Of a DNA stretch of 64,000 nucleotides, positions 1 through 10,016 are shown piece after piece. The position numbers and the translations under genes were made by a program. The notes under the pieces are model-generated. The model worked only from the letters and a program-made list of their open reading frames with translations. It did no database searches and was not told where the DNA came from. This DNA is from Rubrivivax sp. (GTDB lineage: Bacteria; Pseudomonadota; Gammaproteobacteria; Burkholderiales; Burkholderiaceae_C): the NCBI GenBank assembly GCA_019635285.1, contig JAHBZS010000012.1:62001-126000 (forward strand), given 5' to 3'. Each line of letters starts with the position of its first letter. Position 1 is the first letter of the stretch.

Positions 1-1002
1 GTCCAGGCAGCCGGCCAGCACCATCGGGTTGTTGGCGACCACGCCCACCGTGGAGCCTTCCATGCGCGCAAAGCCGATGACGATGTTCTTGGCGTAGTCG
101 GGCTGCAGCTCGAAGAAGTCGCCGTCGTCGACGACCTTGACGATCAGCTCCTTGATGTCGTAGGGCTTGTTCGGGTTGTCCGGCACCAGCGTGTCCAGCG
201 ACAGGTCCATGCGGTCGGCGCTGTCGGCGCCGCGGCGCAGCGGCGGCTTCTCGCGGTTGTTCAGCGGCAGGTAGTTGAAGAAGCGGCGCAGCAGCGCGAT
301 GGCTTCGACGTCGTTCTCGAAGGCCAGGTCGGCGACGCCGCTCTTCGTGGTGTGCGTGCTGGCACCGCCCAGCTCTTCGGCGGTGACTTCCTCGTGCGTC
401 ACGGTCTTCACCACCTCGGGGCCGGTGACGAACATGTACGAGCTGTCCTTGACCATGAAGATGAAGTCGGTCATCGCCGGCGAATACACCGCGCCGCCGG
501 CGCTGGGCCCCATGATCAGGCTGATCTGCGGGATCACGCCGCTGGCCATGACGTTGCGCTGGAAGACCTCGGCATAACCACCGAGCGAGGCCACGCCTTC
601 CTGGATGCGCGCGCCGCCGCTGTCGTTGAGGCCGATGACCGGCGCGCCGACCTTCATCGCCTGGTCCATCACCTTGCAGATCTTCTCGGCATGCGCCTCG
701 CTCAGCGCGCCGCCGAAGACGGTGAAGTCCTGGCTGAAGACGAACACCAGCCGGCCGTTGATCATGCCGTAGCCGGTGACCACGCCGTCGCCCGGCGGCT
801 TGTTGTCCTGCATGCCGAAGTCGGCGCAGCGGTGCTCGACGAACATGTCCCATTCCTCGAAGCTGCCTTCGTCGAGCAGCAGCTCCAGCCGCTCGCGCGC
901 GGTCAGCTTGCCCTTGGCGTGCTGCGCTTCGATGCGCTTCACGCCGCCTCCCTGGCGGGCGGCCTCACGCTTGAGTTCGAGTTGTTCGATGATGTCGTGC
1001 AT
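1..1002 (-). CDS. pccB: Propionyl-CoA carboxylase beta chain (carboxyltransferase), 3' end cut by window
   Basis: Carboxyltransferase subunit of a biotin-dependent acyl-CoA carboxylase; it moves the carboxyl group from carboxybiotin to propionyl-CoA, giving methylmalonyl-CoA in the cytoplasm. The first 334 residues are visible and the C-terminal third lies beyond base 1. The crotonase-fold carboxyltransferase signature is clear: [14 protein letters not shown], then [13 protein letters not shown] around the acyl-CoA site, and the [16 protein letters not shown] block typical of PccB. The ATG is three bases after the stop of the preceding gene, so it is the last gene seen of the mcm-meaB operon. 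The substrate is inferred from its mutase neighbour; a broader acyl-CoA carboxylase is possible. Confidence 0.93.
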   Translation of the reverse strand, partial: MHDIIEQLELKREAARQGGGVKRIEAQHAKGKLTARERLELLLDEGSFEEWDMFVEHRCADFGMQDNKPPGDGVVTGYGMINGRLVFVFSQDFTVFGGALSEAHAEKICKVMDQAMKVGAPVIGLNDSGGARIQEGVASLGGYAEVFQRNVMASGVIPQISLIMGPSAGGAVYSPAMTDFIFMVKDSSYMFVTGPEVVKTVTHEEVTAEELGGASTHTTKSGVADLAFENDVEAIALLRRFFNYLPLNNREKPPLRRGADSADRMDLSLDTLVPDNPNKPYDIKELIVKVVDDGDFFELQPDYAKNIVIGFARMEGSTVGVVANNPMVLAGCLD

Positions 1003-1005
1003 GGG

Positions 1006-1818
1006 TCACCTCTGCGTCCGTGGCCGGGTTGGGGTCTGAGTTTCGGCGGCGAGCATCAGGCTCACCGCCATCTGAAGGATCGCGATGTGGCGGCGCCAGC
1101 CGCGCCCGCTGCCGACGGGCAGCCGCAGCACCCAGCGCAGGCGCTGCGCCGTCTCCAGCACCAGGCGCCGCACCGGTGCGCGCTCGCCGGCGAACGCGGC
1201 ACGCAGCAGCGCGGCGCACTCGGCCTGCGGCGCCGGCGCCTTGTCGTGGAAGGCCAGCGCGCTGGCATGCAGGTAGGCCAGCCAGTCGCGCGCCTGGGCT
1301 TCGTCCAGGGTCATCACCTCGAGCGGGTCGTCCTCGAAGTCGATCATCGACAGCGCGTCGTCGGAGGCGATGAAGTTGCGCGCGAAGGCCTGGCTCAGGT
1401 ACTGGCCGCGCGCATGCACGTCGACCAGGGTGGCCAGCCCACGCTGCCACCAGGCCAGCGCCTCGCGCCTGCGGCGCAGCCGCTTGTCCAGGCGCACGTC
1501 GCCCAGCCAGTCCTGCACGAAGAACTCCTCGTCCACGTGCAGCACGCGCGGCACGCGCACGCCGGCGGCGGCCAGGTGCCGCAGGCGCGCCACCTCCACC
1601 GCCTGCGCGCGCGCGCCGCCGTGCGGCGGCGCGGCGCGCAGCAGCGGCAGGCCGGCCCAGCGGGCGACCCCGTTGAGCAGGCGATAGCGCGCCACCGAGC
1701 GCGCGGGGCGCTGCCCCTTGACGATCACGCTGCCCGCGCTGGTGCCGTGGATCAGCTCGACACGCTGCGTCCGCCAGCCCTGGCTGGCGCGGATGCGCTG
1801 CAGGTCCTCGGGCGTCAT
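1006..1818 (-). CDS. Kinase-fold protein (lipopolysaccharide/Kdo-kinase-like) in the methylmalonyl-CoA operon
   Basis: A 270-residue protein that looks like a minimal atypical protein-kinase fold of the WaaP/KdkA/InaA type. Visible are a VIVK lysine (Lys34), a catalytic-loop-like HARGQ with a later Asn (His135, Arg137, Asn148) and a metal-binding IDFED (Asp160), in the right order and spacing. The rest is Arg-rich with no signal peptide, suggesting a cytoplasmic or peripheral membrane enzyme. The ATG overlaps the meaB stop as ATGA, so translation is coupled; pccB follows after three bases. Why a sugar- or protein-kinase-like gene sits between meaB and pccB is unknown. The longer in-frame extension upstream runs through meaB and was rejected. 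The substrate is not predictable. Confidence 0.75.
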   Translation of the reverse strand: MTPEDLQRIRASQGWRTQRVELIHGTSAGSVIVKGQRPARSVARYRLLNGVARWAGLPLLRAAPPHGGARAQAVEVARLRHLAAAGVRVPRVLHVDEEFFVQDWLGDVRLDKRLRRRREALAWWQRGLATLVDVHARGQYLSQAFARNFIASDDALSMIDFEDDPLEVMTLDEAQARDWLAYLHASALAFHDKAPAPQAECAALLRAAFAGERAPVRRLVLETAQRLRWVLRLPVGSGRGWRRHIAILQMAVSLMLAAETQTPTRPRTQR

Positions 1819-2849
1819 GCCGTACCCTCCACCGCGCTGTCCAGCCCCATCGCGGCGAGCAGGCGCCGCGCCGCCACCGAGGCGATCAGCCGGCCCTCGC
1901 CCACCTGCTGCAGCGTCGCCGGCAGCGCCGCGCGCACGTCCGGGTGCTGGCGGAAGGCCGCGCGCAGGCCGGCGTCGATGCGTTCCCACATCCAGGCCTT
2001 GGCCTGCTGCCGGCGGCGCTGCGCAAGGCGGCCGCTGGCGGCCTGCAGCTCGCGGAAGCGCGTCACCTGCGCCCAGAACTCGTCCAGGCCCTGACTCTTC
2101 AGCGCGCTGAGCTGGATCACCTGCGCGTGCCACAGGGTCGCATCCTTCGGGTCGTGGTGGCCGTGCTGGCCGATCAGCCGCAGCGCCGAGGTGATCTGCG
2201 CGCGCGCCCGCGTGGCCGCGTCCGGGTCGAGGTCGGCCTTGTTGATGACCACCAGGTCGGCCAGCTCCATCACGCCCTTCTTGATGGCCTGCAGGTCGTC
2301 GCCGGCATTGGGCAGCTGCAGCAGCACGAACATGTCGGTCATGCCGGCCACCGCGGTCTCGCTCTGGCCGACGCCGACGGTTTCGACGATGACGATGTCG
2401 TAGCCGGCGGCCTCGGCCACCAGCATCGCTTCGCGCGTCTTCTCGGCCACGCCGCCCAAGGTGCCCGACGCCGGGCTGGGCCGGATGAAGGCACGTTCAT
2501 GCACCGACAGCCGTTCCATGCGCGTCTTGTCGCCGAGGATCGAGCCGCCGGAGACGCTGCTCGACGGGTCCACCGCCAGCACCGCCACCCGGTGCCCGTG
2601 CGCGATCAGCCACAGGCCCAACGCCTCGATGAAGGTGCTCTTGCCCACGCCCGGCACACCGCTGATGCCCAGGCGGAACGCGCCGCCGGCCTGCGGCAGC
2701 AGCGCGTCCAGCAGTGCGTCGGCGCGTTGCCGGTGGTCGGCGCGCGTCGATTCCAGCAAGGTGATGGCCTTGGCCATGGCGCGGCGCTGGCGCGGCCCCG
2801 GGGCGCCGCGCACATCGTCCACCAGCGCCTGGTCGGCCAGAACAGTCAT
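1815..2849 (-). CDS. meaB: Methylmalonyl-CoA mutase-associated GTPase MeaB (ArgK family)
   Basis: G3E-family P-loop GTPase that gates adenosylcobalamin delivery to methylmalonyl-CoA mutase and protects or reactivates the enzyme. The 344 residues carry the Walker A GVPGVGKS (about 64-71), the [19 protein letters not shown] block containing the family's conserved Asp, ETVGVGQSE, and the guanine-specificity motif NKAD (about 203-206). Length is normal for the family (about 320-340). It lies 30 bases after mcm on the same strand and overlaps the next gene by ATGA. Older annotations call this family ArgK or LAO transport ATPase; the context with mcm decides for MeaB. Confidence 0.95.
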   Translation of the reverse strand: MTVLADQALVDDVRGAPGPRQRRAMAKAITLLESTRADHRQRADALLDALLPQAGGAFRLGISGVPGVGKSTFIEALGLWLIAHGHRVAVLAVDPSSSVSGGSILGDKTRMERLSVHERAFIRPSPASGTLGGVAEKTREAMLVAEAAGYDIVIVETVGVGQSETAVAGMTDMFVLLQLPNAGDDLQAIKKGVMELADLVVINKADLDPDAATRARAQITSALRLIGQHGHHDPKDATLWHAQVIQLSALKSQGLDEFWAQVTRFRELQAASGRLAQRRRQQAKAWMWERIDAGLRAAFRQHPDVRAALPATLQQVGEGRLIASVAARRLLAAMGLDSAVEGTA

Positions 2850-2879
2850 CGGTCTGCGCTCGGTCCGCGGCGACGCGTG

Positions 2880-5042
<2,163 letters not shown>

Positions 5043-5124
5043 GTTCTTTCTCCTGCAGGCGACGCCGCAGCGTCCTGCCAGTGTCTTGCAAACGCAGGCG
5101 CTGGCTCCCCCTCTCGAAGGCTGG

Positions 5125-5142
5125 GCCGGTCAAAAAACCGGC
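5125..5142. promoter_or_regulatory. Hairpin in the mcm 5' leader
   Basis: GCCGGT, a six-base A-rich loop, then ACCGGC; the stem can be lengthened through the flanking CCCCCTC / GAGGTGGGG with interruptions. It lies about 83 bases upstream of the mcm start and would be transcribed in the mcm leader if the promoter sits in the AT-rich patch beyond it. Role unknown; no cobalamin riboswitch features were recognised around it. Confidence 0.3.
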
Positions 5143-5169
5143 TTGCCGAGGTGGGGCATCAGGCGCTAC

Positions 5170-5181
5170 ATTATGCATAAT
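5170..5181. promoter_or_regulatory. Palindromic operator candidate ATTATGCATAAT between mcm and the GntR gene
   Basis: A perfect 12-bp palindrome inside the only AT-rich patch (about 5168-5195) of the 168-base divergent intergenic region. It lies 29 bases before the ATG of the GntR-family gene and about 130 bases before mcm. AT-rich dyads of this size are typical sites of GntR/FCD repressors, so autoregulation plus control of the mcm operon is inferred. Confidence 0.5.
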
Positions 5182-5210
5182 TATGAATTCAAAAGTGTCC
5201 TGAACCTGAC

Positions 5211-5885
5211 ATGAGCGCCCTGCCTCCGGCCCACAGCGCATCCGCGGTGGCGCCGCGCTCGCTGGCGCCGCGCGCGCTGTACCAGGAGGTGGCCGACCGC
5301 CTGCGCCAGCAGATCTACAGCCGCGCGCTCGAGCCCGGCAGCTGGATCGACGAGATGAAGCTGGCGCAGGAGTTCGGCATCAGCCGCACGCCGCTGCGCG
5401 AAGCGCTGAAGGTGCTGGCCGTCGAAGGCCTGGTGACCATGAAGCTGCGGCGCGGCGCCTACGTCACCGAGGTCTCGCGCGACGATGTCGCGCAGGTCTA
5501 CCACCTGCTCGCGCTGCTGGAAAGCGACGCCGCCGCGGCCGTGGCCGAAGGCGCCGACGAGGCACAGCGCCAGCAGCTGCAGCAGCTGCACGCGCGGCTG
5601 GAGAAGCAGGTGCGGCAGCGCGACGCCTTCTTCGCCATCAACGAGCAGTTCCACATGGCCCTGCTGCAGATCGCCGGCAACCGCTGGGCGCTGCAGATCG
5701 TCACCGACCTGCGCAAGGTGATGAAGCTGAACCGCCACCATTCGCTGTTCAAGCAGGGCCGGCTGAGCGATTCGCTGGCCGAACACCGCGCGCTGATGCA
5801 GGCCATCGAGGCACGCAATCCGGCGCAGGCGCGCGAGTTGATGCGTGCGCACTTCGAGCACGGGCTGGAAGCAGCGGCGGCCTGA
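5211..5885 (+). CDS. GntR-family transcriptional regulator (FCD domain)
   Basis: A 224-residue one-component regulator. An N-terminal winged helix (about residues 20-90; QEVADRLRQQIYSRALEPG, then EFGISRTPLREALKVLAVEGLV and the wing KLRRGAYVTEV) is followed by the all-helical FCD ligand-binding domain, with the family's metal/ligand residues suggested by FHMALLQIAGN and by His residues near EHRALMQAIE. It is divergent from mcm-meaB-pccB with a palindrome between them, so the likely job is control of propionyl-CoA/methylmalonyl-CoA degradation in response to an organic acid or acyl-CoA. The ligand is not known from sequence. Confidence 0.9.
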   Translation: MSALPPAHSASAVAPRSLAPRALYQEVADRLRQQIYSRALEPGSWIDEMKLAQEFGISRTPLREALKVLAVEGLVTMKLRRGAYVTEVSRDDVAQVYHLLALLESDAAAAVAEGADEAQRQQLQQLHARLEKQVRQRDAFFAINEQFHMALLQIAGNRWALQIVTDLRKVMKLNRHHSLFKQGRLSDSLAEHRALMQAIEARNPAQARELMRAHFEHGLEAAAA

Positions 5886-5985
5886 CGACGCGGGTAGACG
5901 GAGGGGCGCCGGTCCTTCCAATGGCGGCTACCGGCGCGTTGCTGTCGTTCGCGTCATTCAGCGCAAGCCGAGGGCGACGGCTGAA

Positions 5986-6249
5986 CGAATCCGCTCCTGT
6001 CCCCCGCCCGGTCTGCGACCGGGCTCCTCCTTTACCTCGCGGATTCGCTCACCCGCCACCCTCGGCTGGGCAGCCGCGAGGCCTGCGATGCCGCGTCAAC
6101 AGCCAAAGCGGCGCAGTGCCGCGTGGTTTGGCTGTTGGCGATGCCCCGAACCACACCGCACTCACCCGCCGAGGGCGGGGGATGCGAGTCCGCGAGGTAA
6201 AGGAGGAGGGGCGGGCGCCAGCCCGACCCGGGGGACAGGAGCGGATTCG
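5986..6249. repeat. 264-bp nested inverted-repeat element in a gene-free stretch
   Basis: The stretch 5886-6379 holds no convincing gene. It contains three nested inverted repeats: a perfect 21-bp pair (5986-6006 with 6229-6249), a perfect 20-bp pair (6024-6043 with 6189-6208) and a perfect 11-bp pair (6097-6107 with 6127-6137, CAACAGCCAAA) enclosing a small GCGGC/GCCGC stem. Partial complementarity continues outside the 21-bp arms. The whole could fold into one long cruciform or RNA hairpin. It has no transposase and no obvious target duplication; it may be a non-autonomous or intergenic repeat family. Confidence 0.75.
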
Positions 6250-6329
6250 CATCCCCCGTCCTCGGCCCGCGCCGGACTGAAGCAGCCAACTGCATTGCGC
6301 CATGTATCGCCGGAAGGTCTCGGACTCTT

Positions 6330-6348
6330 ATGCGCTTATGATGCGCTT
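6330..6348. promoter_or_regulatory. Two ATGCGCTT direct repeats, 11-bp period, before the RHH gene
   Basis: ATGCGCTT occurs at 6330-6337 and 6341-6348, one helical turn apart, followed by the AT-rich CACATTTCATTAACATACC just before the start at 6380. Ribbon-helix-helix dimers commonly bind short tandem sites at such spacing, so an autoregulatory operator/promoter is inferred. Confidence 0.35.
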
Positions 6349-6379
6349 CAGTGGCACATTTCATTAACATACCAGGCAC

Positions 6380-6607
6380 ATGGAACAGAAGACCGCCCGG
6401 CTGACGCTGCTCATCGACCCCGCCAAGAAGGCGGCCTTCGAGGCGCTGTGTGCCCAGCAGGACCTGACGCCCTCGCAGGTGGTCCGGCAGCTGATCCGCG
6501 AATACCTGGCACACCACGGCGTCAGCTATGTGCCCAGCGGCACGGCAAAGCCGGCGCGGCCCGGCGGCACCGCAAAGCCGCCACAGCCCGGCGGCCGGCG
6601 CCGTTGA
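6380..6607 (+). CDS. Ribbon-helix-helix DNA-binding protein with basic tail
   Basis: A 75-residue protein. Residues 5-45 fit the CopG/Arc/MetJ ribbon-helix-helix fold: an alternating beta strand (ARLTLLID), a helix with KKAAFEALCAQQ, the DLTPSQV turn and a second helix VRQLIREYL. The tail carries two imperfect GTAKPxxPGG repeats and ends in Arg residues, suggesting a flexible DNA- or RNA-contacting arm. Its stop is ten bases from the GTG start of the SulP transporter, so the two genes are probably cotranscribed and the protein may regulate that operon. It is not linked to a recognisable toxin gene, so an antitoxin role is not supported. Confidence 0.75.
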   Translation: MEQKTARLTLLIDPAKKAAFEALCAQQDLTPSQVVRQLIREYLAHHGVSYVPSGTAKPARPGGTAKPPQPGGRRR

Positions 6608-6617
6608 GGCCAGCGCC

Positions 6618-8291
6618 GTGGCTCTGCCGCTGCACCGCTTCCGCCCGCGCCTGCTCGACGCGCTGAAGCACTACGACGGCACGCAGCTGGCGCGCGACGT
6701 CGGCGCCGGCCTGACGGTCGGCATCGTCGCGCTGCCGCTGGCCATGGCCTTCGCCATCGCCTCGGGCGTCAAGCCCGAAGCCGGCCTCTTCACCGCCATC
6801 ATCGCCGGCTTCCTGATCAGCGCGCTGGGCGGCTCGCAGGTGCAGATCGGCGGGCCGGCCGGCGCGTTCATCGTCATCGTCTACGGCATCGTCGAGCGCT
6901 ACGGGCTGGCCAACCTGCTGATCGCCACCTCGTTGGCCGGCGTGCTGCTGTTCCTGCTGGGGCTGTTCAGGCTGGGCGCGCTGGTGCGCTACGTGCCGGT
7001 GCCGATCATCATCGGCTTCACCAACGGCATCGCGGTGCTGATCGCCCTGTCGCAGGTGAAGGACCTGCTGGGCCTGCGCATCGAGAAGATGCCTTCGGAC
7101 TTCTTCGCCCAGATCCAGGCGCTGTGGCAGCACCTGGGCAGCCTGAACCCGGCGGCGCTGGTCATCGGGCTGGCCTGCCTGGCGCTGGTGGCGGCCTGGC
7201 CCAAGTCCTACACCATGCCGCAGCGCCCGGCGCGGGCATGGGACCGGCTGCGGCGCCTGAGCGCACACCTGCCCGGCACGATCATCGCGCTGGTCGGCGC
7301 CACGCTGGCCACGGTGCTGCTCGGCCTGCAGGTGGAGACCATCGGTTCGCGCTTCGGCGGCATCCCGCAGTCGCTGCCGGCCTTCGCGCTGCCCGATTTC
7401 AGCTGGACCACCGCCAAGCAGTTGCTGATCCCGACGCTGACCATCGCCATGCTCGGGGCCATCGAGTCGCTGCTGTGCGCACGCGTCGCCGACAACGCCA
7501 CCGAATTTCCGCGCCACGACCCCAACCAGGAGCTGATGGCTCAAGGGCTGGCCAATCTCGTCACGCCCTTCTTCGGCGGCATCCCGGCCACCGGCACCAT
7601 CGCGCGCACCATCACCAACGTACGCGCCGGCGCGGCGTCGCCGGTGGCCGGCATCGTGCACGCGCTGACGCTGCTGGCCGTGGTGCTGCTGGCGGCGCCG
7701 CTGGCGGCGCACGTGCCGCTGGCGGCGCTGGCCGGCATCCTGCTGTTCGTCGCCTGGAACATGGGCGAATGGCACGAGTTCGCGCGGCTGCGCCGCTTCA
7801 GCACGCCCTATCGCACCATCCTCGTCGGCACCTTCGTGCTGACCGTGGTCTTCGACCTGACGGTGGCGGTGCAGGTCGGCCTGGTGCTGGCCTGCGTGTT
7901 CTTCATCTGGCGCATGGGCACGCTGTTCAGCGTGCGCCCGCACGGCGCCGGCGACATGCCGCCGGGCGTGCAGGTGTTCGAGCTGTTCGGCGCGCTGTTC
8001 TTCGGCGCCGTCGGCAAGATCGAAGCCCTGCCGGCACAGCTGCCCCAGGGCACCCGCGCCGTGGTGCTGGAGATGCACCGGCTGATCTCGATGGACACCT
8101 CGGGGCTGGAGGCGCTGCAGCAGCTGTACCGCATGCTCAAGCGCCGCGACATCGCGCTGGTGCTGGCCAACGTCAACGAGCAGCCGCTGTCGCTGATGCG
8201 CCGCTCGGGTTTCGAGGCGCTGATCGGCGCCGACGCCATCGTGCCGAACGTGGCCGCGGCGGTGGACCCGTTCCGCCCGGCGGACGCCTGA
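6618..8291 (+). CDS. SulP-family anion transporter with STAS domain
   Basis: Inner-membrane permease of the SLC26/SulP family (sulfate, bicarbonate or dicarboxylates), 557 residues. Many hydrophobic segments from about 25 to 425 include the family block VPVPIIIGFTNGIAVLI; a C-terminal cytoplasmic STAS domain (about 440-550) carries MDTSGL with Ser495 at the position phosphorylated in anti-sigma antagonists. The frame is open further upstream, but GTG at 6618 is preferred because GAGG (6606-6609) precedes it by eight bases and upstream codons overlap the RHH gene. The transported anion cannot be read from sequence. The stop lies in a hairpin shared with the convergent gene. Confidence 0.92.
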   Translation: MALPLHRFRPRLLDALKHYDGTQLARDVGAGLTVGIVALPLAMAFAIASGVKPEAGLFTAIIAGFLISALGGSQVQIGGPAGAFIVIVYGIVERYGLANLLIATSLAGVLLFLLGLFRLGALVRYVPVPIIIGFTNGIAVLIALSQVKDLLGLRIEKMPSDFFAQIQALWQHLGSLNPAALVIGLACLALVAAWPKSYTMPQRPARAWDRLRRLSAHLPGTIIALVGATLATVLLGLQVETIGSRFGGIPQSLPAFALPDFSWTTAKQLLIPTLTIAMLGAIESLLCARVADNATEFPRHDPNQELMAQGLANLVTPFFGGIPATGTIARTITNVRAGAASPVAGIVHALTLLAVVLLAAPLAAHVPLAALAGILLFVAWNMGEWHEFARLRRFSTPYRTILVGTFVLTVVFDLTVAVQVGLVLACVFFIWRMGTLFSVRPHGAGDMPPGVQVFELFGALFFGAVGKIEALPAQLPQGTRAVVLEMHRLISMDTSGLEALQQLYRMLKRRDIALVLANVNEQPLSLMRRSGFEALIGADAIVPNVAAAVDPFRPADA

Positions 8292-8307
8292 GGCGCCCGC
8301 GCCTCAG
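8288..8307. terminator. Bidirectional hairpin straddling two convergent stop codons
   Basis: Perfect 9-bp arms CTGAGGCGC / GCGCCTCAG separated by two bases. The left arm contains the TGA of the SulP gene (8289-8291) and the right arm the stop of the CYTH-CHAD gene (8304-8306 on the minus strand). No U-run follows on either side, so a hairpin that blocks convergent transcripts or protects 3' ends is inferred rather than a classical intrinsic terminator. Confidence 0.55.
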
Positions 8308-9758
8308 TCCCAGAAGGGCTTGGCGCCGCGCAGGCGCGCCAGCGTCTTGACGCAGCGCCGGATGGCGTCGTCGCGCTCGTGCGCCAGCCAGCCCAGCGCG
8401 AACATCGCCAGCGGGTCGTCGTCTGCCGCGTCCTTGAACAGCGCACGGGCCACGCACACGTCGTTGAAGTCGCCCAGCGCCTCCTGCGCCGGCACCAGGC
8501 GCTTCAGGAAGGCGCGCAGGGGCCGGTCGCTGAACAGCGAACCGGTGAACTCGCTCAGGTAGCGCAGCCGCTTGCCGCGCTTGCGCAGCCGGTGGCGTGC
8601 CACGTCGTCCAGCGCGTCGAAGCGCGCGGCGTCGCGCCGCACCTGCTTGAACAAGCGCGCCAGAATGCGCCGCACTTCGGGTGCGAAGGCCTGCTGCGAC
8701 GCCGCTGAGCCCGCGGCAAAGGCCATCAGTTGCAGCCACAGCAGCGTCGTCGCCGGCTCGCGCAACGCCACCCTGGCCGCCGGCTCGGGCTCGATCACCG
8801 GCAGCTGCAGGCCGTCGGCGCCGGCCTTGCGCAGTGCCGGCAGCAAGGTCTGCGCCAGCGCATCGCGGTCGCGCGCGCTGCCCAGCCGGCCGAACAGGGC
8901 TTCGAGCTGCGCGCCCCAGGCCTGCGACGGGCAGGACGCCAGCGGCCCCAGCTCGCGCAACGCGGTGCGCAGGCGCCGCAGCCCGACGCGCAGCTGATGC
9001 AGGTGCTCGGGTTCGGTATCGGCCTCGTGCGCCAGATCGCAGGCATTGCCCAGCACGTGCTGCAGGCCGTTGCCCAGCACGGCGCGCAGCGCCGTCTCGC
9101 AGTCCACGCCGGCCGCCAGCACCAGCGGCTGCGCCTTCACCGGCGGCCCGAGGCGCTGGCCGCGGGCCAGGCGCTCGCCGCGCTCGGCCTTGGTGCGCGT
9201 GTCCAACGTCAGATCGAAGCGCGTCACCCAGCGCCCGGCCAGGGCTGCCAGCGCGGCCGCATCGCCGCCCTTCAGCTCCATCTCCAGTTCGCACAGCGGC
9301 CAGCGCTGGTCGCCGGCGATCAGCGCGCCCCGGTCGAAGGCCAGTTCGACCACGCAGCCCTGCGCCCGCAGCAGGCGCTGCGTGCGCGTGACCTCGGTGC
9401 CGTAGATCGCCTGCAGCACGCCGTCGTCGCCGAGCGCGCGGCGCAACGCGTCGCCGGCCGGGGTGCCGTCGTGCAGCGACGGATCGGCGCTGGGCAGCGT
9501 GCCGGGCGCCACCTGCAGCGGCACCTCGTGCTCCAGCCGCTGCCACAGCCCATCGCCCGCGCCCTTCAGCGTCTGCACCCAGCGCCGGCCTTCCTTGCGC
9601 ACGCGCAGCGCCAGGCGGGCCGCGGCCAGGCGCCGATCCTCGGTATCGAAGTAGCGGGCGCGCAGCGACACCCGCCGGGCACTGGCGGTGCCGACGGCGC
9701 GCCCCAGCGCGGCCACGCGACCGGCAGGCACCTGGAACTTCAGTTCGATCTCGGTCAT
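8304..9758 (-). CDS. CYTH and CHAD domain protein (inorganic triphosphatase-like)
   Basis: A 484-residue cytoplasmic protein. The N-terminal CYTH domain (about 1-195) begins with the diagnostic EIELKF motif at residues 3-8 and has the acidic/basic strands of the triphosphate tunnel (RYFDTEDRRL, LALRVRKEG, TLKG, ELEMELKGG). The C-terminal CHAD domain (about 215-480) is helical and His/Arg-rich (HLHQLRVGLRRLRTALRE; ARHRLRKRGKRLRYLSEF). The architecture matches E. coli YgiF, an inorganic triphosphatase, while CHAD domains bind polyphosphate. A role in polyphosphate or triphosphate metabolism is inferred. It is convergent with the SulP gene. Confidence 0.9.
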   Translation of the reverse strand: MTEIELKFQVPAGRVAALGRAVGTASARRVSLRARYFDTEDRRLAAARLALRVRKEGRRWVQTLKGAGDGLWQRLEHEVPLQVAPGTLPSADPSLHDGTPAGDALRRALGDDGVLQAIYGTEVTRTQRLLRAQGCVVELAFDRGALIAGDQRWPLCELEMELKGGDAAALAALAGRWVTRFDLTLDTRTKAERGERLARGQRLGPPVKAQPLVLAAGVDCETALRAVLGNGLQHVLGNACDLAHEADTEPEHLHQLRVGLRRLRTALRELGPLASCPSQAWGAQLEALFGRLGSARDRDALAQTLLPALRKAGADGLQLPVIEPEPAARVALREPATTLLWLQLMAFAAGSAASQQAFAPEVRRILARLFKQVRRDAARFDALDDVARHRLRKRGKRLRYLSEFTGSLFSDRPLRAFLKRLVPAQEALGDFNDVCVARALFKDAADDDPLAMFALGWLAHERDDAIRRCVKTLARLRGAKPFWD

Positions 9759-9765
9759 GCGCGGA

Positions 9766-9771
9766 TAAAAT
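9766..9771 (+). promoter_or_regulatory. -10-like TAAAAT before DUF3460/scpA
   Basis: TAAAAT at 9766-9771 with a weak TTCGAT (9744-9749) 16 bases upstream, 32 bases before the DUF3460 start. The following GCGGGTTG recurs after AATA just before ccmC. Judged by eye only. Confidence 0.35.
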
Positions 9772-9802
9772 GCGGGTTGCCCATTCTCGCAGCCGTCCCG
9801 TC

Positions 9803-10009
9803 ATGTCCTTCTTTGCCCGTGCGCCCTACAAATCCGAAGTGTCGATGTTCATCGACGAGCTGAAGGCGAAGAAGCCCACCCTGGAAGCCGAACAGCGCGC
9901 CGGCCGCGCGCTGCTGTGGGACCGCCAGCTCGACCGCCAGGCATTGGCCGACTGGCGCGAGGCGCGCGTGGCGCAGCAACCCTACGTCTACCAGACCCAG
10001 ACCGACTGA
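9803..10009 (+). CDS. DUF3460 family small protein
   Basis: A 68-residue protein of the DUF3460 family, found mostly in Burkholderiales just upstream of scpA. The sequence MSFFARAPYKSEVSMFIDELK, followed by LLWDRQLD and a C-terminal PYVYQT, matches the family pattern as remembered. No signal peptide or membrane segment; function unknown. An in-frame ATG 33 bases upstream would add a non-conserved Arg-rich extension, so 9803 is preferred. The scpA TTG start follows eight bases after its stop, so cotranscription is likely. Confidence 0.85.
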   Translation: MSFFARAPYKSEVSMFIDELKAKKPTLEAEQRAGRALLWDRQLDRQALADWREARVAQQPYVYQTQTD

Positions 10010-10016
10010 GGCCGCG

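Noticed and set aside
5043..5210. Cobalamin riboswitch in front of the B12-dependent mutase
   Set aside because: The leader is short and lacks a B12-box-like segment; only a simple hairpin is seen.
6380..6607. RHH protein as the antitoxin of a toxin-antitoxin pair
   Set aside because: No toxin-sized gene is adjacent; the next gene is a transporter.
5845..6666. Long frames crossing the gene-free 5886-6379 region on both strands
   Set aside because: They run through the inverted-repeat element, have no start with a ribosome site and no domain-like sequence.
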